In this document: positions 7,692 through 17,702 of the stretch, one piece after another
Numbering within the stretch: the stretch's first letter is position 1
How the letters are laid out: every line of letters begins with the position of its first letter
Assembly (NCBI GenBank): GCA_017656165.1
Contig: JACDOL010000003.1
Span: 1 to 64,000 of the forward strand
Length of the DNA stretch: 64,000 nt
From: Desulfotomaculum sp.
GTDB taxonomy: Bacteria > Bacillota > Desulfotomaculia > Desulfotomaculales > Desulfohalotomaculaceae
Direction of reading: 5' to 3'
Notes under the pieces: generated by a model
The model's input: only the letters and a program-made list of their open reading frames with translations
Database searches by the model: none
Told to the model about the DNA's origin: nothing
Translations under genes and position numbers: made by a program

Positions 7692-9497
7692 CTAGGGCAA
7701 ACCTGTATTTATCTTGTGATGGAGCTGCTGTAATTCCTGTAACAACTTTTTTACACGATCCTGGTCACCACTCCGCTCCGCTTCTTTTAACTGGCGAAGC
7801 AGATCCTCCTGCTGCTTTTTCCCTGCCTGCTTAATGATAATATTTATACAATCTTTAATGATATTTTCTTTATTTTCAGCAGGCATTTTTTCATTTAAAA
7901 GCCTACAGAATACCTGCTGGCATTTTTCATCCATTTTCTGCACGAGTTTTGCAGGTTCATTAACAGTAGCTTCCTCACTATCTAACAATAAGGAATATAT
8001 ATTTTTAAGCTCAATATTCTCAAAATGTTCAGCAGTAATTTGCTTTTTTACTATTGAAAAAAGTTCAAAATCTGTTAATATTAAACCAAGCAGTAAATAC
8101 TCAGCTCGATAGCGTGCGTTCGTTAGATTTATATTATATGACTTTTTAACAAAATTATCCCCGTTACGCCATTTGTTACCCTTATTGACATTGTTTTTAC
8201 TTTGATTTAGATATCTTTTTAATTCGCTTACTACTGTCTCCCAGCTAACATTAAGAACAGAAGCAACTCTTTTTATGCTTTCTTCTTGTTCAACAGGTTC
8301 TTTTATTGCCGCCAAGTTTGGAAGCACCTGCTGGAGTACAGCAATTTTTTCTGGTGCTGTAGCGGGAATGCCTTTTTGAGTAGCAGCATAGAGCTTATAA
8401 TCTATTAAACCGTATGCCGACTTAATCAGTTTTTTAAATTTTGCTGCACCATTAACACGAAGGTATTCATCCGGGTCCTTGCCTTGAGGAACTTGTAAAA
8501 CTTTTACTCGGCAGCCCATATGCTGAATTATATCCAAACCTCTCAACGCTGCATTTACTCCAGCAGCATCAGCATCGTATGAAATAACAATCTCATTAGT
8601 ATACCTTTTTAATAATTTAACTTGTTCCCGGGTTAAAGCAGTCCCCAGGGATGCAACAGCATTTGAGATGCCAAATTGATGGGCAGCAATTACATCCATA
8701 TACCCTTCCATAACTAAAGCATAACCGCTTTCCCTAATGGCCTTCCTAGCCAAGTGCAGACCGTAAAGCAGGTGTCTTTTATTAAATAGATGAGTTTCTG
8801 GTGTATTAAGATACTTGGGATTACTATTATCTAATGCCCTTCCACCAAACCCCACAATCCTACCAGCGGCATCACAAATAGGAAGGATAATCCTGTTTCT
8901 AAACCGGTCATAATATCCCGTTCCTTGTCGGTTTTTTATGACCAGTCCCAACTTTTCTAATTCACCTAAATTACACCCTTTAGAAGTTAAAAACTCAATA
9001 AGGTTATTCCACCCGGCAGGCGCATAGCCAAGCTGAAAAGTTTTTATTTGCTGCTCTGAAATGCCTCGTTTGTTTAAATAATTTCTCGCTGTTTCACCTT
9101 TGTGGTATAATAGATACTGGTGAAAAAAATTAGCTGCAGCTTCAAGGATTTTATACAGCCGCTTCTCTTTCTTCTGCTTGTCGGAATCATATGAGCCTGA
9201 ACTTTCCGGGATATTAATCCCTACCCTGTGCCCCAGCAGGCGTACAGCCTCAGGGTAGCTTAAGCCTTCTTTTAACATTAAAAATTTATAGGCATTGCCG
9301 CCTACGTTGCATCCAAAGCAGTAAAATATTTGCTTATCAGGAGCAACAGAAAATGATGGTGTATCCTCTTGATGAAAGGGGCAGAGACCAAAATAATTTT
9401 TTCCCTGTTTTTTTAGCAATACATACTCTGAAATTAACTGTACAATATCAATCCTCTGCAGTATTTCTTCTGCCACCTCATTAGAAATATACCCCAC
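7692..9497 (-). CDS. dnaG: DNA primase
   Basis: DnaG synthesises RNA primers for replication. The 601-residue protein begins with the zinc ribbon ([11 protein letters not shown] and CFGCNVGGN; ligands Cys-His-Cys-Cys at about 40-63). The catalytic core follows, with the family block [21 protein letters not shown], a TOPRIM domain ([13 protein letters not shown], then [14 protein letters not shown]) and a C-terminal helicase-binding region. The GTG start has GAGGTG upstream. It is transcribed with sigA. Confidence 0.97.
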   Translation of the reverse strand: MGYISNEVAEEILQRIDIVQLISEYVLLKKQGKNYFGLCPFHQEDTPSFSVAPDKQIFYCFGCNVGGNAYKFLMLKEGLSYPEAVRLLGHRVGINIPESSGSYDSDKQKKEKRLYKILEAAANFFHQYLLYHKGETARNYLNKRGISEQQIKTFQLGYAPAGWNNLIEFLTSKGCNLGELEKLGLVIKNRQGTGYYDRFRNRIILPICDAAGRIVGFGGRALDNSNPKYLNTPETHLFNKRHLLYGLHLARKAIRESGYALVMEGYMDVIAAHQFGISNAVASLGTALTREQVKLLKRYTNEIVISYDADAAGVNAALRGLDIIQHMGCRVKVLQVPQGKDPDEYLRVNGAAKFKKLIKSAYGLIDYKLYAATQKGIPATAPEKIAVLQQVLPNLAAIKEPVEQEESIKRVASVLNVSWETVVSELKRYLNQSKNNVNKGNKWRNGDNFVKKSYNINLTNARYRAEYLLLGLILTDFELFSIVKKQITAEHFENIELKNIYSLLLDSEEATVNEPAKLVQKMDEKCQQVFCRLLNEKMPAENKENIIKDCINIIIKQAGKKQQEDLLRQLKEAERSGDQDRVKKLLQELQQLHHKINTGLP

Positions 9498-9708
9498 ATT
9501 GACACCTCTTATATACTTTATTCAATGGCAGACAGATATACAAAATGATAGAATTATTAACTTTTTTCAATTCCTGATTTCATATTAATTCGCTATTACT
9601 TTGTATTTTCCTTCCCCCAATTCGACAAATTTGCTTCAATAATATATTGTTGCTGCACTGTAAAACAGTTAATATTATTGCCATATTTTTCAATAATTAA
9701 AAGCTGCA

Positions 9709-10707
9709 TCAGTATACCCAAGGAGAAGGCAAAAAAAGTTGTTGGTATACCCTAATTGCATATCTATCAGTCATTCCCGCAATATAATCCACTACTATGC
9801 GGTCAAGTTTTTCAACTTCAATTTTCTTCTGATATTCTTTGGGAAGCTGCTCGGGATGTTCCAAAAAATACTGATATAAATATTTAACTACCAGCTTTGC
9901 CTTTGTTTCTTCTTTTTTTGCTTCTGAACCAATATATACCCGTTCAAACATAAAGCTCCGAAGGTCATCCATAGCCTTCTTGGCATCAGCACTCATTATG
10001 ATGCGGTCTTTTCCTGTGCTGTTTGCTATTACATCCATAACCATATTGTTTATTCTTTCCCCATGTCTATTTCCCAGCAGTTCACGGCAGTGTAAAGGCA
10101 GATCTTCCAGCTGCAGTATGCCCCCTCTAAGGGCATCATCAATGTCGTGATTAATATAGGCTATACGGTCTGCTAGCTTAACCACTTGCCCTTCCAAAGT
10201 AACTGGCATTACTTTACCAGTATGGTTTAAAATTCCATCTCTAACTTCCCATGTTAAATTTAAACCATTTTCACCTTCCAGCTTATCCACTACCCGTAAG
10301 CTGTGTTCATTATGTTTAAAGCCTTCGCTGTAAACCTCATTTAGAGCACTTTCTCCAGCATGTCCAAATGGAGTATGCCCCAAATCATGTCCCAGTGCAA
10401 TAGCTTCTGTAAGATCTTCATTTAAGCGCAAAGCACGAGAAATGGTACGAGCAATTTGTGCAACTTCCAAAGTATGCGTCAGCCTAGTACGGTAATGATC
10501 TCCCTCCGGTATAATAAACACCTGGGTTTTGTGTTTAAGGCGGCGAAAACTTTTAGAGTGAATAATGCGGTCTCTGTCCCTTTGAAATGCTGTGCGCAAT
10601 GGGCACTCGGGAACCGGCCTCAGTCTTCCCCTGCTTTTAGTGCTAAAGGAGGCATAAGGAGATAGAAGTGCCTCTTCACACTTTTCAATATAACTTCTAA
10701 TTTCCAC
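9709..10707 (-). CDS. Deoxyguanosinetriphosphate triphosphohydrolase-like protein (HD domain)
   Basis: This is a 332-residue member of the Dgt/dNTP triphosphohydrolase family, which removes triphosphate from dNTPs. The metal-binding HD residues are seen in [14 protein letters not shown] and [15 protein letters not shown], and the family block [22 protein letters not shown] precedes them. The length fits the type 2 subfamily common in Clostridia. A GTG at 10707 with GAGGAG eight bases upstream is better than the longer frame from 10716. It lies just downstream of an FMN reductase gene and upstream of dnaG. Confidence 0.9.
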   Translation of the reverse strand: MEIRSYIEKCEEALLSPYASFSTKSRGRLRPVPECPLRTAFQRDRDRIIHSKSFRRLKHKTQVFIIPEGDHYRTRLTHTLEVAQIARTISRALRLNEDLTEAIALGHDLGHTPFGHAGESALNEVYSEGFKHNEHSLRVVDKLEGENGLNLTWEVRDGILNHTGKVMPVTLEGQVVKLADRIAYINHDIDDALRGGILQLEDLPLHCRELLGNRHGERINNMVMDVIANSTGKDRIIMSADAKKAMDDLRSFMFERVYIGSEAKKEETKAKLVVKYLYQYFLEHPEQLPKEYQKKIEVEKLDRIVVDYIAGMTDRYAIRVYQQLFLPSPWVY

Positions 10708-10728
10708 AAAACCCACTCCTCTTTTATA

Positions 10729-11337
10729 TTACCCCCGCCTGTTTTTACGGAGTGCTGCCGTAGCTTGAGCTACTTCCATTACACGCTTTGTTAATATTTG
10801 GGTTCTTTTTATGGCCTCTGCGTCCTCATTTGATGGTCGCTGGGAGCAGACCCCCTGGTGACCGGCATCATCTTCATAAAAGCCGTCACCCACCACAGTC
10901 ATCCCGTGAGTAAGCATAATTTCGTGAAGAGCCCGTGCAGTACTTTCCTGCCCTCCATACCGTGAACCCCCCGTTGTAATAGCAGCTCCTACAACATTTA
11001 TTAGAGCTTTTTCTTTCCTTAGAGCACGGGTTTTATCCCAAAAGGCCTTCATTTGACCAGATACAGTACCAAAATAAACAGGACTTCCTAATATTACCCC
11101 ATCTGCCTGACGCAGGTCTTCATATATTTGTTCCAACAAAGTACCTTTATAACAAACCCCACTGCAAGGCGTAGAACAACAAGTACAAAAAGGGTGCCTT
11201 GCCTGGTCAATGGCTTCAGATAACTGGTACAGCTTTACATTTACGCCCCCGGATTTAATAATTTCTACTGCTTCTCGAAGCAAAAATGCAGTGTTGCCAT
11301 CTTTATTAGGACTGCCGTTCAATGCTATAATTAACAT
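10729..11337 (-). CDS. Flavodoxin-fold NAD(P)H-dependent FMN reductase / iron-sulfur flavoprotein-like
   Basis: The 202-residue protein has the flavodoxin-like FMN phosphate loop LNGSPNKDGNTAFL at the N-terminus and LGSPVYFGTVSGQMKAFWDKT at about 85-105. A Cys-rich stretch, CTCCSTPCSGVC, at about 52-63 resembles the compact cluster ligands of archaeal and clostridial iron-sulfur flavoproteins, but I cannot say that it binds a cluster. Substrate is unknown. The ATG at 11337 has GGGGAG eight bases upstream; an ATG/GTG three codons earlier does not. Confidence 0.82.
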   Translation of the reverse strand: MLIIALNGSPNKDGNTAFLLREAVEIIKSGGVNVKLYQLSEAIDQARHPFCTCCSTPCSGVCYKGTLLEQIYEDLRQADGVILGSPVYFGTVSGQMKAFWDKTRALRKEKALINVVGAAITTGGSRYGGQESTARALHEIMLTHGMTVVGDGFYEDDAGHQGVCSQRPSNEDAEAIKRTQILTKRVMEVAQATAALRKNRRG

Positions 11338-11421
11338 GATAACCACTCCCCATTTAAATTCCTTGCACCTGGAGCATTTTTATTATTACTTCAATCTATG
11401 AATTGGCTAAATACAATATAC

Positions 11422-11994
11422 CTACATGAATCGGAATTGCTCAACAACGGAGTAAACCGGGCCATCTTTTTTCAAAACACTCCGCATAAGTTCCATTGAC
11501 TTTACTTCAACAGTTCCAAAGTTTATTCCTTCTTTATTAAGAACAGATAATTTCTCCAGCAGTTCATGACAATTGTGACTGTTTTTTACTCTTCCCAGTG
11601 TAAGATGAGGAGAAAATCTACGTTTATCCCTTGAAAATCCTATGCTTTGCATCTCTTCTTCTACCTGCTGGTTAAGATTTCTTAATACATCAATATTACC
11701 TTCAACACCCACCCATAAAACCTTAGGTAAGTTCGCTTTAGGAAAAGTGCCAAGTTTAGTAAATTTTAATTGGAACGTACCAACATTCTGACAAATTTTT
11801 TGTAACCTGCTGTTTATAGCTAGAATTTTTTTGATATCAGTTTCCCCTAGAAACTTTATCGTTAAATGGAAGTTTTCCGGTTTTACCCACTTTACCCAAC
11901 AGTTACAGCCTGCCAACTGCTGCTGCAGCTCCTTTAATTTCATTTTTAATGCACTTGGCAGGTTTATAGCAATAAATAACCTCATTTCAGGCAA
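11422..11994 (-). CDS. thpR: RNA 2',3'-cyclic phosphodiesterase (2H family)
   Basis: The 190-residue protein has the two His-x-Thr motifs of the 2H phosphoesterase superfamily, FHLTIKFLGE at about 43-52 and SPHLTLGR at about 127-134, in the LigT/ThpR arrangement. Members open 2',3'-cyclic phosphates at RNA ends; the physiological role is unclear. Start choice is uncertain: a TTG at 11994 and an ATG three codons later are both possible after AGGAGGGG. Confidence 0.93.
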   Translation of the reverse strand: MPEMRLFIAINLPSALKMKLKELQQQLAGCNCWVKWVKPENFHLTIKFLGETDIKKILAINSRLQKICQNVGTFQLKFTKLGTFPKANLPKVLWVGVEGNIDVLRNLNQQVEEEMQSIGFSRDKRRFSPHLTLGRVKNSHNCHELLEKLSVLNKEGINFGTVEVKSMELMRSVLKKDGPVYSVVEQFRFM

Positions 11995-12119
11995 AGTACT
12001 TAGAACCCCTCCTGTTTAAAGCGATACATTAAACAGTTTTACCTTCGACATAAATATTTTTTATCCTTCACTTCTATTAAGACTTTTTTGTGTAAATGAC
12101 ATATTCCTTTATATAGAAC

Positions 12120-12154
12120 AAAGTAGGGAGAACCTTATGGGCTCTCCCTACTTT
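12120..12154 (-). terminator. Terminator downstream of small membrane protein gene
   Basis: A hairpin with arms AAAGTAGGGAG and CTCCCTACTTT is flanked by A and T runs, so it can work in either direction. Confidence 0.8.
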
Positions 12155-12196
12155 ATTTTTAAACACTTTTATCTATACTACATAGTTACAGCATAT

Positions 12197-12433
12197 TTAC
12201 TGCGAAAAAGCTAAAAAGGCAATAAAAGCTGCAGCTGCCAGGTGAATTAAAAATACAATTGCACCAACAGCTAAAGTAACAGCCGCTCCACCTATTGCCC
12301 AGTGTATATCAAATAATTCTTTAACCAGCGCAAACACCTTATCCATATATTCCATTAGGGTATCCAGTGAAAAAGATTCCGGAAAAGAAAATTGAGGAAG
12401 CATGTACATAAATTCGGCAATTTGAAAATTCAC
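12197..12433 (-). CDS. Small hypothetical membrane protein
   Basis: I do not recognise this 78-residue protein. The N-terminal half is amphipathic and acidic. The C-terminal half has a long hydrophobic stretch (about residues 46-76, rich in Ala, Val, Ile and Phe) that would span the membrane once or twice. It starts at a GTG with AAAGGAG upstream and has its own terminator, which supports it being a real gene. It sits alone between thpR and a SHOCT-like gene. Confidence 0.6.
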   Translation of the reverse strand: MNFQIAEFMYMLPQFSFPESFSLDTLMEYMDKVFALVKELFDIHWAIGGAAVTLAVGAIVFLIHLAAAAFIAFLAFSQ

Positions 12434-12746
12434 TGGTAAACAACTCCTTTACAGCTATTTTCTGTATATTTAGTGCTTGTTAGCACTTGAACTTTCTTGT
12501 GCAGAATTTAAAGTATACCAGTTTTGGTAGGAACCTTTATTTAGTTTTTTAAATCCCCTCCTTTCTTTTATACTTAAAATATTTTTATTATATAAATATA
12601 ATAAACCGGGACATCAGTAGTTCAGATGGTCATACCATAAATAGGATTAACAAGTACCTCCAAAACATATTACCATTTTACACAACTGGTACTTAATACT
12701 TTGCTAAGAGGTATAGTAATTCCTGCTTAATTTTTAAATTAATTAT

Positions 12747-13166
12747 TTATTCTATAAAAACTTCTACTTTTAATTTTCCTTGTTTGTCATCATCAATGTA
12801 TATATCAACAAGTTTTTCTTGTACCAACCCTTTTTCAATCAGCTGGGCCAATTCATTAAAATCTATTTTCGATAGATCAATACCTTTTTTCTCCATTTCT
12901 AAGCGAGTGTTTTCAGGTATTAAGTTAATTCCCATCCAGGCAAATTTAGATGCTGCTTTTATAACATTTAATGGTAGATTAAGGTTTATTTTTTTAGCTT
13001 TATCTCCATCAACTCTTACCCTTAATACTCTGCCCGTTGTCAAACCTTCATCATATTCCTTCTTTTCTTGCGGCATTTCTACAGCTTTTAATAATTCCAG
13101 TGCTTCGGCAGCATTTATTTTTCCTGCTTCAACCATTTCTAGAATTTTAATTTTTTCTCCGGACAT
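12747..13166 (-). CDS. SHOCT-like domain protein, function unknown
   Basis: The 139-residue protein opens with the short helical module KIKILEMVEAGKINAAEALELL, typical of the N-terminal SHOCT-like domain found in YvlB/DUF2089-type proteins. A charged region follows, and then a second domain (about 45-139) with IDLSKIDFNELAQLIEKG and a final strand. No enzyme motif is visible. In related Firmicutes such proteins often accompany membrane-stress genes; here the neighbours are ppdK and a small membrane protein. A GAGGGGAG site precedes the ATG. Confidence 0.7.
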   Translation of the reverse strand: MSGEKIKILEMVEAGKINAAEALELLKAVEMPQEKKEYDEGLTTGRVLRVRVDGDKAKKINLNLPLNVIKAASKFAWMGINLIPENTRLEMEKKGIDLSKIDFNELAQLIEKGLVQEKLVDIYIDDDKQGKLKVEVFIE

Positions 13167-13278
13167 TTTGCTTCTCCCCTCATTTTTTTGCTTATTTAGT
13201 ATTAATTTTACAATTAAACGTTATTTTCGTTAAGAGTAAAATTTTAATTACGGGAATAAAAACCCGCTCTTATCACCA

Positions 13279-13350
13279 CCAAGGTATTTCCCTCCGGCTG
13301 CGTCGTTCTTTGAATTTGCCGGCCGTTGTTTTCTCCAGTAAACACCTTGG
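13279..13350. repeat. Inverted-repeat element of dispersed family
   Basis: This 72-base element begins CCAAGGTATTT and ends AAACACCTTGG, a near-perfect terminal inverted repeat. Inner CCGGC and GCCGG segments can extend the fold. The right arm recurs at 3597-3629 and 33788-33825. Confidence 0.65.
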
Positions 13351-13375
13351 ATGCGTCAAAATTATGATATAGAAA

Positions 13376-13406
13376 AAAGAGGGAACCGTTTAACAGTTCC
13401 CTCTTT
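13376..13406 (-). terminator. Terminator of the glyQS-ppdK region
   Basis: An 11-pair hairpin (AAAGAGGGAAC with GTTCCCTCTTT) is followed on the minus strand by a short T-rich tail, directly after the ppdK stop. Confidence 0.8.
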
Positions 13407-13416
13407 CTGTATTACT

Positions 13417-16062
13417 TTACTTGTTATTTACTTTAGCCTGTGCTGCCGCCAGCCGGGCAATAGGAACACGGTATGGAGAACAGCTTACATAGTCTAGGCC
13501 AATTAAGTGACAGAACTCAACAGAACTAGGCTCACCGCCATGCTCACCACAAATTCCTACTAATAAATCCGGCCTCACTTTGCGTCCTTCTTGAACTGCC
13601 ATTTTCATAAGCTTTCCTACACCTTTGCGGTCCAGTACCACAAAAGGATTTTCTTTTAATATTTTAAGCTCTGTATATTGATGCATAAATTTCCCTTCAG
13701 CATCATCACGTGAAAAACCGAAAGTGGTTTGAGTTAAATCGTTAGTACCAAAGGAGAAAAATTCTGCCTCCTGGGCTATTTCATCAGCAAGCAGAGCTGC
13801 CCGGGGAAGCTCAATCATTGTACCCACAGCATATTTAAACTTAACTCCAGTTTCATTCATTACTTTATCGGCAACTTTTATTACAAGTTCTTTTAAGTAA
13901 CTTAACTCATTGACTTCCATTACCAGTGGTATTTCCACTTCAGGAAATACTTCATAACCTTCTTCCACCAGCTTTGCAGCAGCCTGGAAAATGGCCCGGG
14001 CCTGCATCTTATAAATTTCGGGGTAAGTAATTCCTAAACGACAGCCCCTGTGCCCGAGCATAGGGTTAAATTCAGTCAGTGAACGAACTTTGCGCAGAAG
14101 CTCTTCTTTTGCTCTAATTTCACTCTCATCAGCACCTGAAAGTTTCAACCTCGTTATTTCTACTGCCAATTCCTCGGCATTGGGTAAAAACTCATGCAGC
14201 GGAGGATCAAGAAGCCTGATACATACAGGCAGACCTTTCATAGCTTTTAAGATGCCATAAAAATCTTCCTGCTGCATAGGCAGCAGCTTATTCAATGCTT
14301 CCTGTCTTTCTTCTAGGGTGGAAGCAAGTATCATCTCCTGCACTATAGGCAGACGATCCTGGGCCATAAACATGTGCTCAGTTCTTGTTAAGCCTATCCC
14401 CTCCGCACCAAACTCCCTAGCCTTGGCAGCGTCTTCAGGTGTATCAGCATTAGTACGAACTCCCAAATCACGAATTTCATCTGCCCATTCCAAAAGCTTT
14501 TTAAATTCCACGGACAATTCAGGGTCAATCATCGGGACTTCTCCCAGCAGTACTTGGCCGGTGCTGCCATCTATAGAAATAACATCGCCCTCTTTAATAA
14601 CTTGTTCACCTACACTAAACTGCTTGGCAGCGTAATCTATTTTTATTTCATCACACCCACAAACACACGGCTTACCCATTCCACGGGCTACTACAGCAGC
14701 ATGGCTTGTCATTCCTCCCCTGGATGTCAATACGCCCTGGGATTCAACAATACCATGAATATCATCTGGTGTTGTTTCCATCCTTACCAGCAGTACTTTT
14801 TCTCCTTCTTTGCCCATCTTTTCTGCCAGGTCAGCATCGAATACTACCTTGCCTGAAGCAGAACCAGGAGATGCAGGCAGACCTTTAGCCAGCACGTTAA
14901 GCTTGGAACTGGGATCAATACGGCGGTGAAGCAGTTGGTCTAACTGGCTAGGTTCCACACGGGTTACTGCTTCTTCTTTAGTAATTAATCCTTCTTCAAC
15001 CATATCAACTGCTATCTTTATGGCTGCCTGGGCCGTACGCTTACCATTTCGAGTCTGCAGTATCCATAATTTACCGCGTTCAATGGTAAACTCAATATCC
15101 TGCATATCGCGGTAATGTTTTTCCAGCAGTTCACAAGTTTCCTTAAATTGACGGTATACATCAGGCATTTCTTCTTCCAGCTTGGCAATGGGCTGTGGGG
15201 TGCGTATACCTGCCACAACATCTTCACCTTGAGCATTAGTTAAATATTCGCCATAGAGTACTTTTTCACCGGTAGACGGGTTGCGAGTAAACGCCACCCC
15301 GGTTCCGGAATCATCACCCATATTGCCAAATACCATTGTTACCACGTTTACGGCAGTACCAAGGTCATCAGGAATTTTATGCACTCTCCGGTATACTATT
15401 GCCCGTTCGGTATTCCAGGAGTTGAATACAGCATGGATAGCTTTAAACAGCTGGTCCATTGGATCCTGCGGGAAGGGTTTTCCTGTTTCGGTATTAATTA
15501 TGTTTTTATATTTTTCTATTACATCCTGCCAATCTCCAGCAGTTAACTGGTTGTCAAACTGCACTTCCTTTTCAGCTTTCTTCTCTTCTAGTATAGTTTC
15601 AAATCTATGATGGTCAATACCAAGAACCACATCACCAAACATCTGCAAAAAGCGGCGGTAGCAGTCATAGGCAAAACGCTTATTTCCGGTACTGGCAGCC
15701 AGTCCCTCAACTGTTTCATCATTTAAACCTAGGTTTAAAACCGTATCCATCATCCCCGGCATTGAAATTACTGCCCCAGAACGGACAGAAACTAACAGGG
15801 GATTTTGGGGATCACCAAATTTTTTACCGGTAATCTCTTCTAAAAATTTTACTTTTTCCAGTGTCTGTTCCTCCAGCCCTTCAGGGAACTTCTGTCCCGC
15901 ATTATAAAAGTCCCTGCAGGCTTCAGTTGTAATAACAAAACCCGGGGGCACCGGCAGGCCTATATTAGTCATTTCAGCCAGGTTTGCACCCTTCCCCCCC
16001 AGCAGGCTTTTCATATCTGCCCGTCCCTCATTGAAAAGGTAGACATACTTGGCAGTTGACAT
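13417..16062 (-). CDS. ppdK: Pyruvate, phosphate dikinase
   Basis: PpdK interconverts pyruvate, ATP and phosphate with PEP, AMP and diphosphate. At 881 residues it has family length: an N-terminal ATP-grasp nucleotide domain (SLLGGKGANLAEM at 19-31, SVRSGAVISMPGMMDTVLN), the phosphohistidine domain with GGMTSHAAVVARGMGKPC (about 448-465) and a C-terminal TIM barrel (FGTNDLTQTTFGFSRDD, GICGEHGGEP with its catalytic Cys). The Thr two residues before the phosphohistidine is the known target of the regulatory kinase/phosphatase, whose gene is directly upstream. Confidence 0.98.
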   Translation of the reverse strand: MSTAKYVYLFNEGRADMKSLLGGKGANLAEMTNIGLPVPPGFVITTEACRDFYNAGQKFPEGLEEQTLEKVKFLEEITGKKFGDPQNPLLVSVRSGAVISMPGMMDTVLNLGLNDETVEGLAASTGNKRFAYDCYRRFLQMFGDVVLGIDHHRFETILEEKKAEKEVQFDNQLTAGDWQDVIEKYKNIINTETGKPFPQDPMDQLFKAIHAVFNSWNTERAIVYRRVHKIPDDLGTAVNVVTMVFGNMGDDSGTGVAFTRNPSTGEKVLYGEYLTNAQGEDVVAGIRTPQPIAKLEEEMPDVYRQFKETCELLEKHYRDMQDIEFTIERGKLWILQTRNGKRTAQAAIKIAVDMVEEGLITKEEAVTRVEPSQLDQLLHRRIDPSSKLNVLAKGLPASPGSASGKVVFDADLAEKMGKEGEKVLLVRMETTPDDIHGIVESQGVLTSRGGMTSHAAVVARGMGKPCVCGCDEIKIDYAAKQFSVGEQVIKEGDVISIDGSTGQVLLGEVPMIDPELSVEFKKLLEWADEIRDLGVRTNADTPEDAAKAREFGAEGIGLTRTEHMFMAQDRLPIVQEMILASTLEERQEALNKLLPMQQEDFYGILKAMKGLPVCIRLLDPPLHEFLPNAEELAVEITRLKLSGADESEIRAKEELLRKVRSLTEFNPMLGHRGCRLGITYPEIYKMQARAIFQAAAKLVEEGYEVFPEVEIPLVMEVNELSYLKELVIKVADKVMNETGVKFKYAVGTMIELPRAALLADEIAQEAEFFSFGTNDLTQTTFGFSRDDAEGKFMHQYTELKILKENPFVVLDRKGVGKLMKMAVQEGRKVRPDLLVGICGEHGGEPSSVEFCHLIGLDYVSCSPYRVPIARLAAAQAKVNNK

Positions 16063-16116
16063 ATATTCGACTCCTCCCCGTTTAATTTAGCCGCTCACTT
16101 CGGCCTAAATATATGT

Positions 16117-16950
16117 TTATTTATTTTTTTGACGAGTAATATAATAATAGTGCTCTAAGACCTTGCTGGCAGTTTCTTCAACAGCTTTATTAGTAGCATC
16201 AATTTTCTTACAGCCAATCTTTTTCATTATTTTGTCAGCATATTCCAGTTCTTTAAGTATCCTTTCCATGCTGGCATAGTCTGCATGTGAAGTTAATCCC
16301 AGTGTACGCAGCCGCTCTCTTCGTATGATGTTTAATTGCTCTGGGCTGACAGTGAGACCAATAACCCTGCTGGCAGGCACCTGAAATAGTTCTTCAGGTG
16401 GTGAAACTTCGGGGACCAGCGGCACATTTGCTGCCTTAATACGTTTATGGGCCAAGTACATGCAGAGCGGCGTCTTAGAGGTACGAGAAACTCCTATGAT
16501 AACTAAATCTGCCTTTGTAATACCCCTGGGATCTTTACCATCATCGTATTTCACAGCAAATTCTATGGCTTCAACCCGCCGGAAATAATCTTCATCCAGC
16601 CTGTGCACAAGACCTGGTTCCATTATTGGTGATTTATTTGTTACAGTGCGTAATGCGTTTAGCAAGGGGCCCATTATATCAACTGCAGCAATATTGTGAT
16701 TTTTAGCTTCATTTACAAGAGCTTCTCTAAGCTCAGGTAGTACCAAGGTAAAAGCAATAATACAGTTTTGGCCTGCCGCTTCTTCCACAACATCATGAAT
16801 GTCTCTGACACTTTTAACATAAGGCACTCGTTTTATTTCTACACCGCCGCCATTAAATTGGCTGACAGCAGCTTTAGCCACCAATTCAGCTGTTTCTCCC
16901 ACAGAGTCAGACAAAACAAATATTTTAGCTGGTGAACTTACTTCACTAAT
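16117..16950 (-). CDS. ppsR: PPDK regulatory protein (bifunctional kinase/pyrophosphorylase, DUF299)
   Basis: This protein switches PpdK off by ADP-dependent phosphorylation of its active-site Thr, and on again by phosphate-dependent removal. The nucleotide loop [15 protein letters not shown] and the N-terminal [15 protein letters not shown] are family signatures. The first ATG/GTG/TTG in frame is a TTG at 16914, inside the conserved first strand (KIFVLSDS). The reading frame continues upstream through that strand to an ATT at 16950, preceded by AGGGGGG eight bases away. I infer an ATT start and 277 residues. It is cotranscribed with ccpN and ppdK. Confidence 0.92.
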   Translation of the reverse strand: MSEVSSPAKIFVLSDSVGETAELVAKAAVSQFNGGGVEIKRVPYVKSVRDIHDVVEEAAGQNCIIAFTLVLPELREALVNEAKNHNIAAVDIMGPLLNALRTVTNKSPIMEPGLVHRLDEDYFRRVEAIEFAVKYDDGKDPRGITKADLVIIGVSRTSKTPLCMYLAHKRIKAANVPLVPEVSPPEELFQVPASRVIGLTVSPEQLNIIRRERLRTLGLTSHADYASMERILKELEYADKIMKKIGCKKIDATNKAVEETASKVLEHYYYITRQKNK

Positions 16951-16970
16951 GGCAAACGCCCCCCTGCTAT

Positions 16971-17600
16971 TTACTCTTCCCCTAGTTCTACAAATAGGTG
17001 GGCAATATTTGTTTTTGTAAAACGCCCAATAACCTCGTATTTATCAGGTTCTTCTTTAACCGGGCGGACCACCGGAAGACAGTCTACCTCATGATTTAAT
17101 AAACGTCTAGCTGCCAACCAAACCGAATCCTCAGGAAAAGCCACCACAACATTAGGCATCCTGGTCATTATTACACCAACCGGTAACTTGTGTATATCCT
17201 GCCCACCCAAAGTGTTTTTAAGAAAGTCTTTCCTGGAAATTACTCCTTCCAGCCTGCCATCGTCACCAACCACAATAAGAGTTCCTACATCTTCAATAAA
17301 CATTGTCACGATGGCATCGTAAACAGAACAATCTTCTTTTACTACAATAGGTACCGATTTAACATCTCCAACTTTTATATTTTTTAATTTATCAGCAATT
17401 ATCTGCCCTGTTGACTTGCCGCTGTAGAAATAGCCCACCCGGGGTCGGGCTTCTAATATATTGGCCATGGTTAATATGGCCAGATCAGGCCTGAGTGTAG
17501 CCCTAGTTAAATCCAGTTTTTCAGCAATTTGTTCTCCAGTGATGGGGCCTTCTTTCTTAACTATTTCTACAATTTTTTGTTGGCGTTCAGTTAGCTCCAT
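16971..17600 (-). CDS. ccpN: CcpN/YqzB-type transcriptional repressor with CBS domains
   Basis: The 209-residue protein has an N-terminal winged helix-turn-helix ([25 protein letters not shown], with a recognition helix around [12 protein letters not shown]) and two CBS motifs (about 75-135 and 145-200). This is the architecture of Bacillus CcpN, a repressor of gluconeogenic genes that senses ATP/ADP. Its position between glyS and ppsR-ppdK matches the family's usual context and suggests it controls PEP/pyruvate metabolism. Confidence 0.92.
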   Translation of the reverse strand: MELTERQQKIVEIVKKEGPITGEQIAEKLDLTRATLRPDLAILTMANILEARPRVGYFYSGKSTGQIIADKLKNIKVGDVKSVPIVVKEDCSVYDAIVTMFIEDVGTLIVVGDDGRLEGVISRKDFLKNTLGGQDIHKLPVGVIMTRMPNVVVAFPEDSVWLAARRLLNHEVDCLPVVRPVKEEPDKYEVIGRFTKTNIAHLFVELGEE

Positions 17601-17702
17601 CCCATCACTCCCTTAATAATTGTGACACACTATTTATATTTGATATGTCTCAAAAAATCCCTTCTTCGTATTGAAAAAAAATAAGTATATTATATTTTAT
17701 TT

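Noticed and set aside
12472-12487. Palindrome AGTGCTtgttAGCACT that resembles half of a CIRCE operator
   Set aside because: The arms are inverted in order relative to CIRCE (TTAGCACTC-N9-GAGTGCTAA) and the spacing is four bases, so it is a plain short hairpin.
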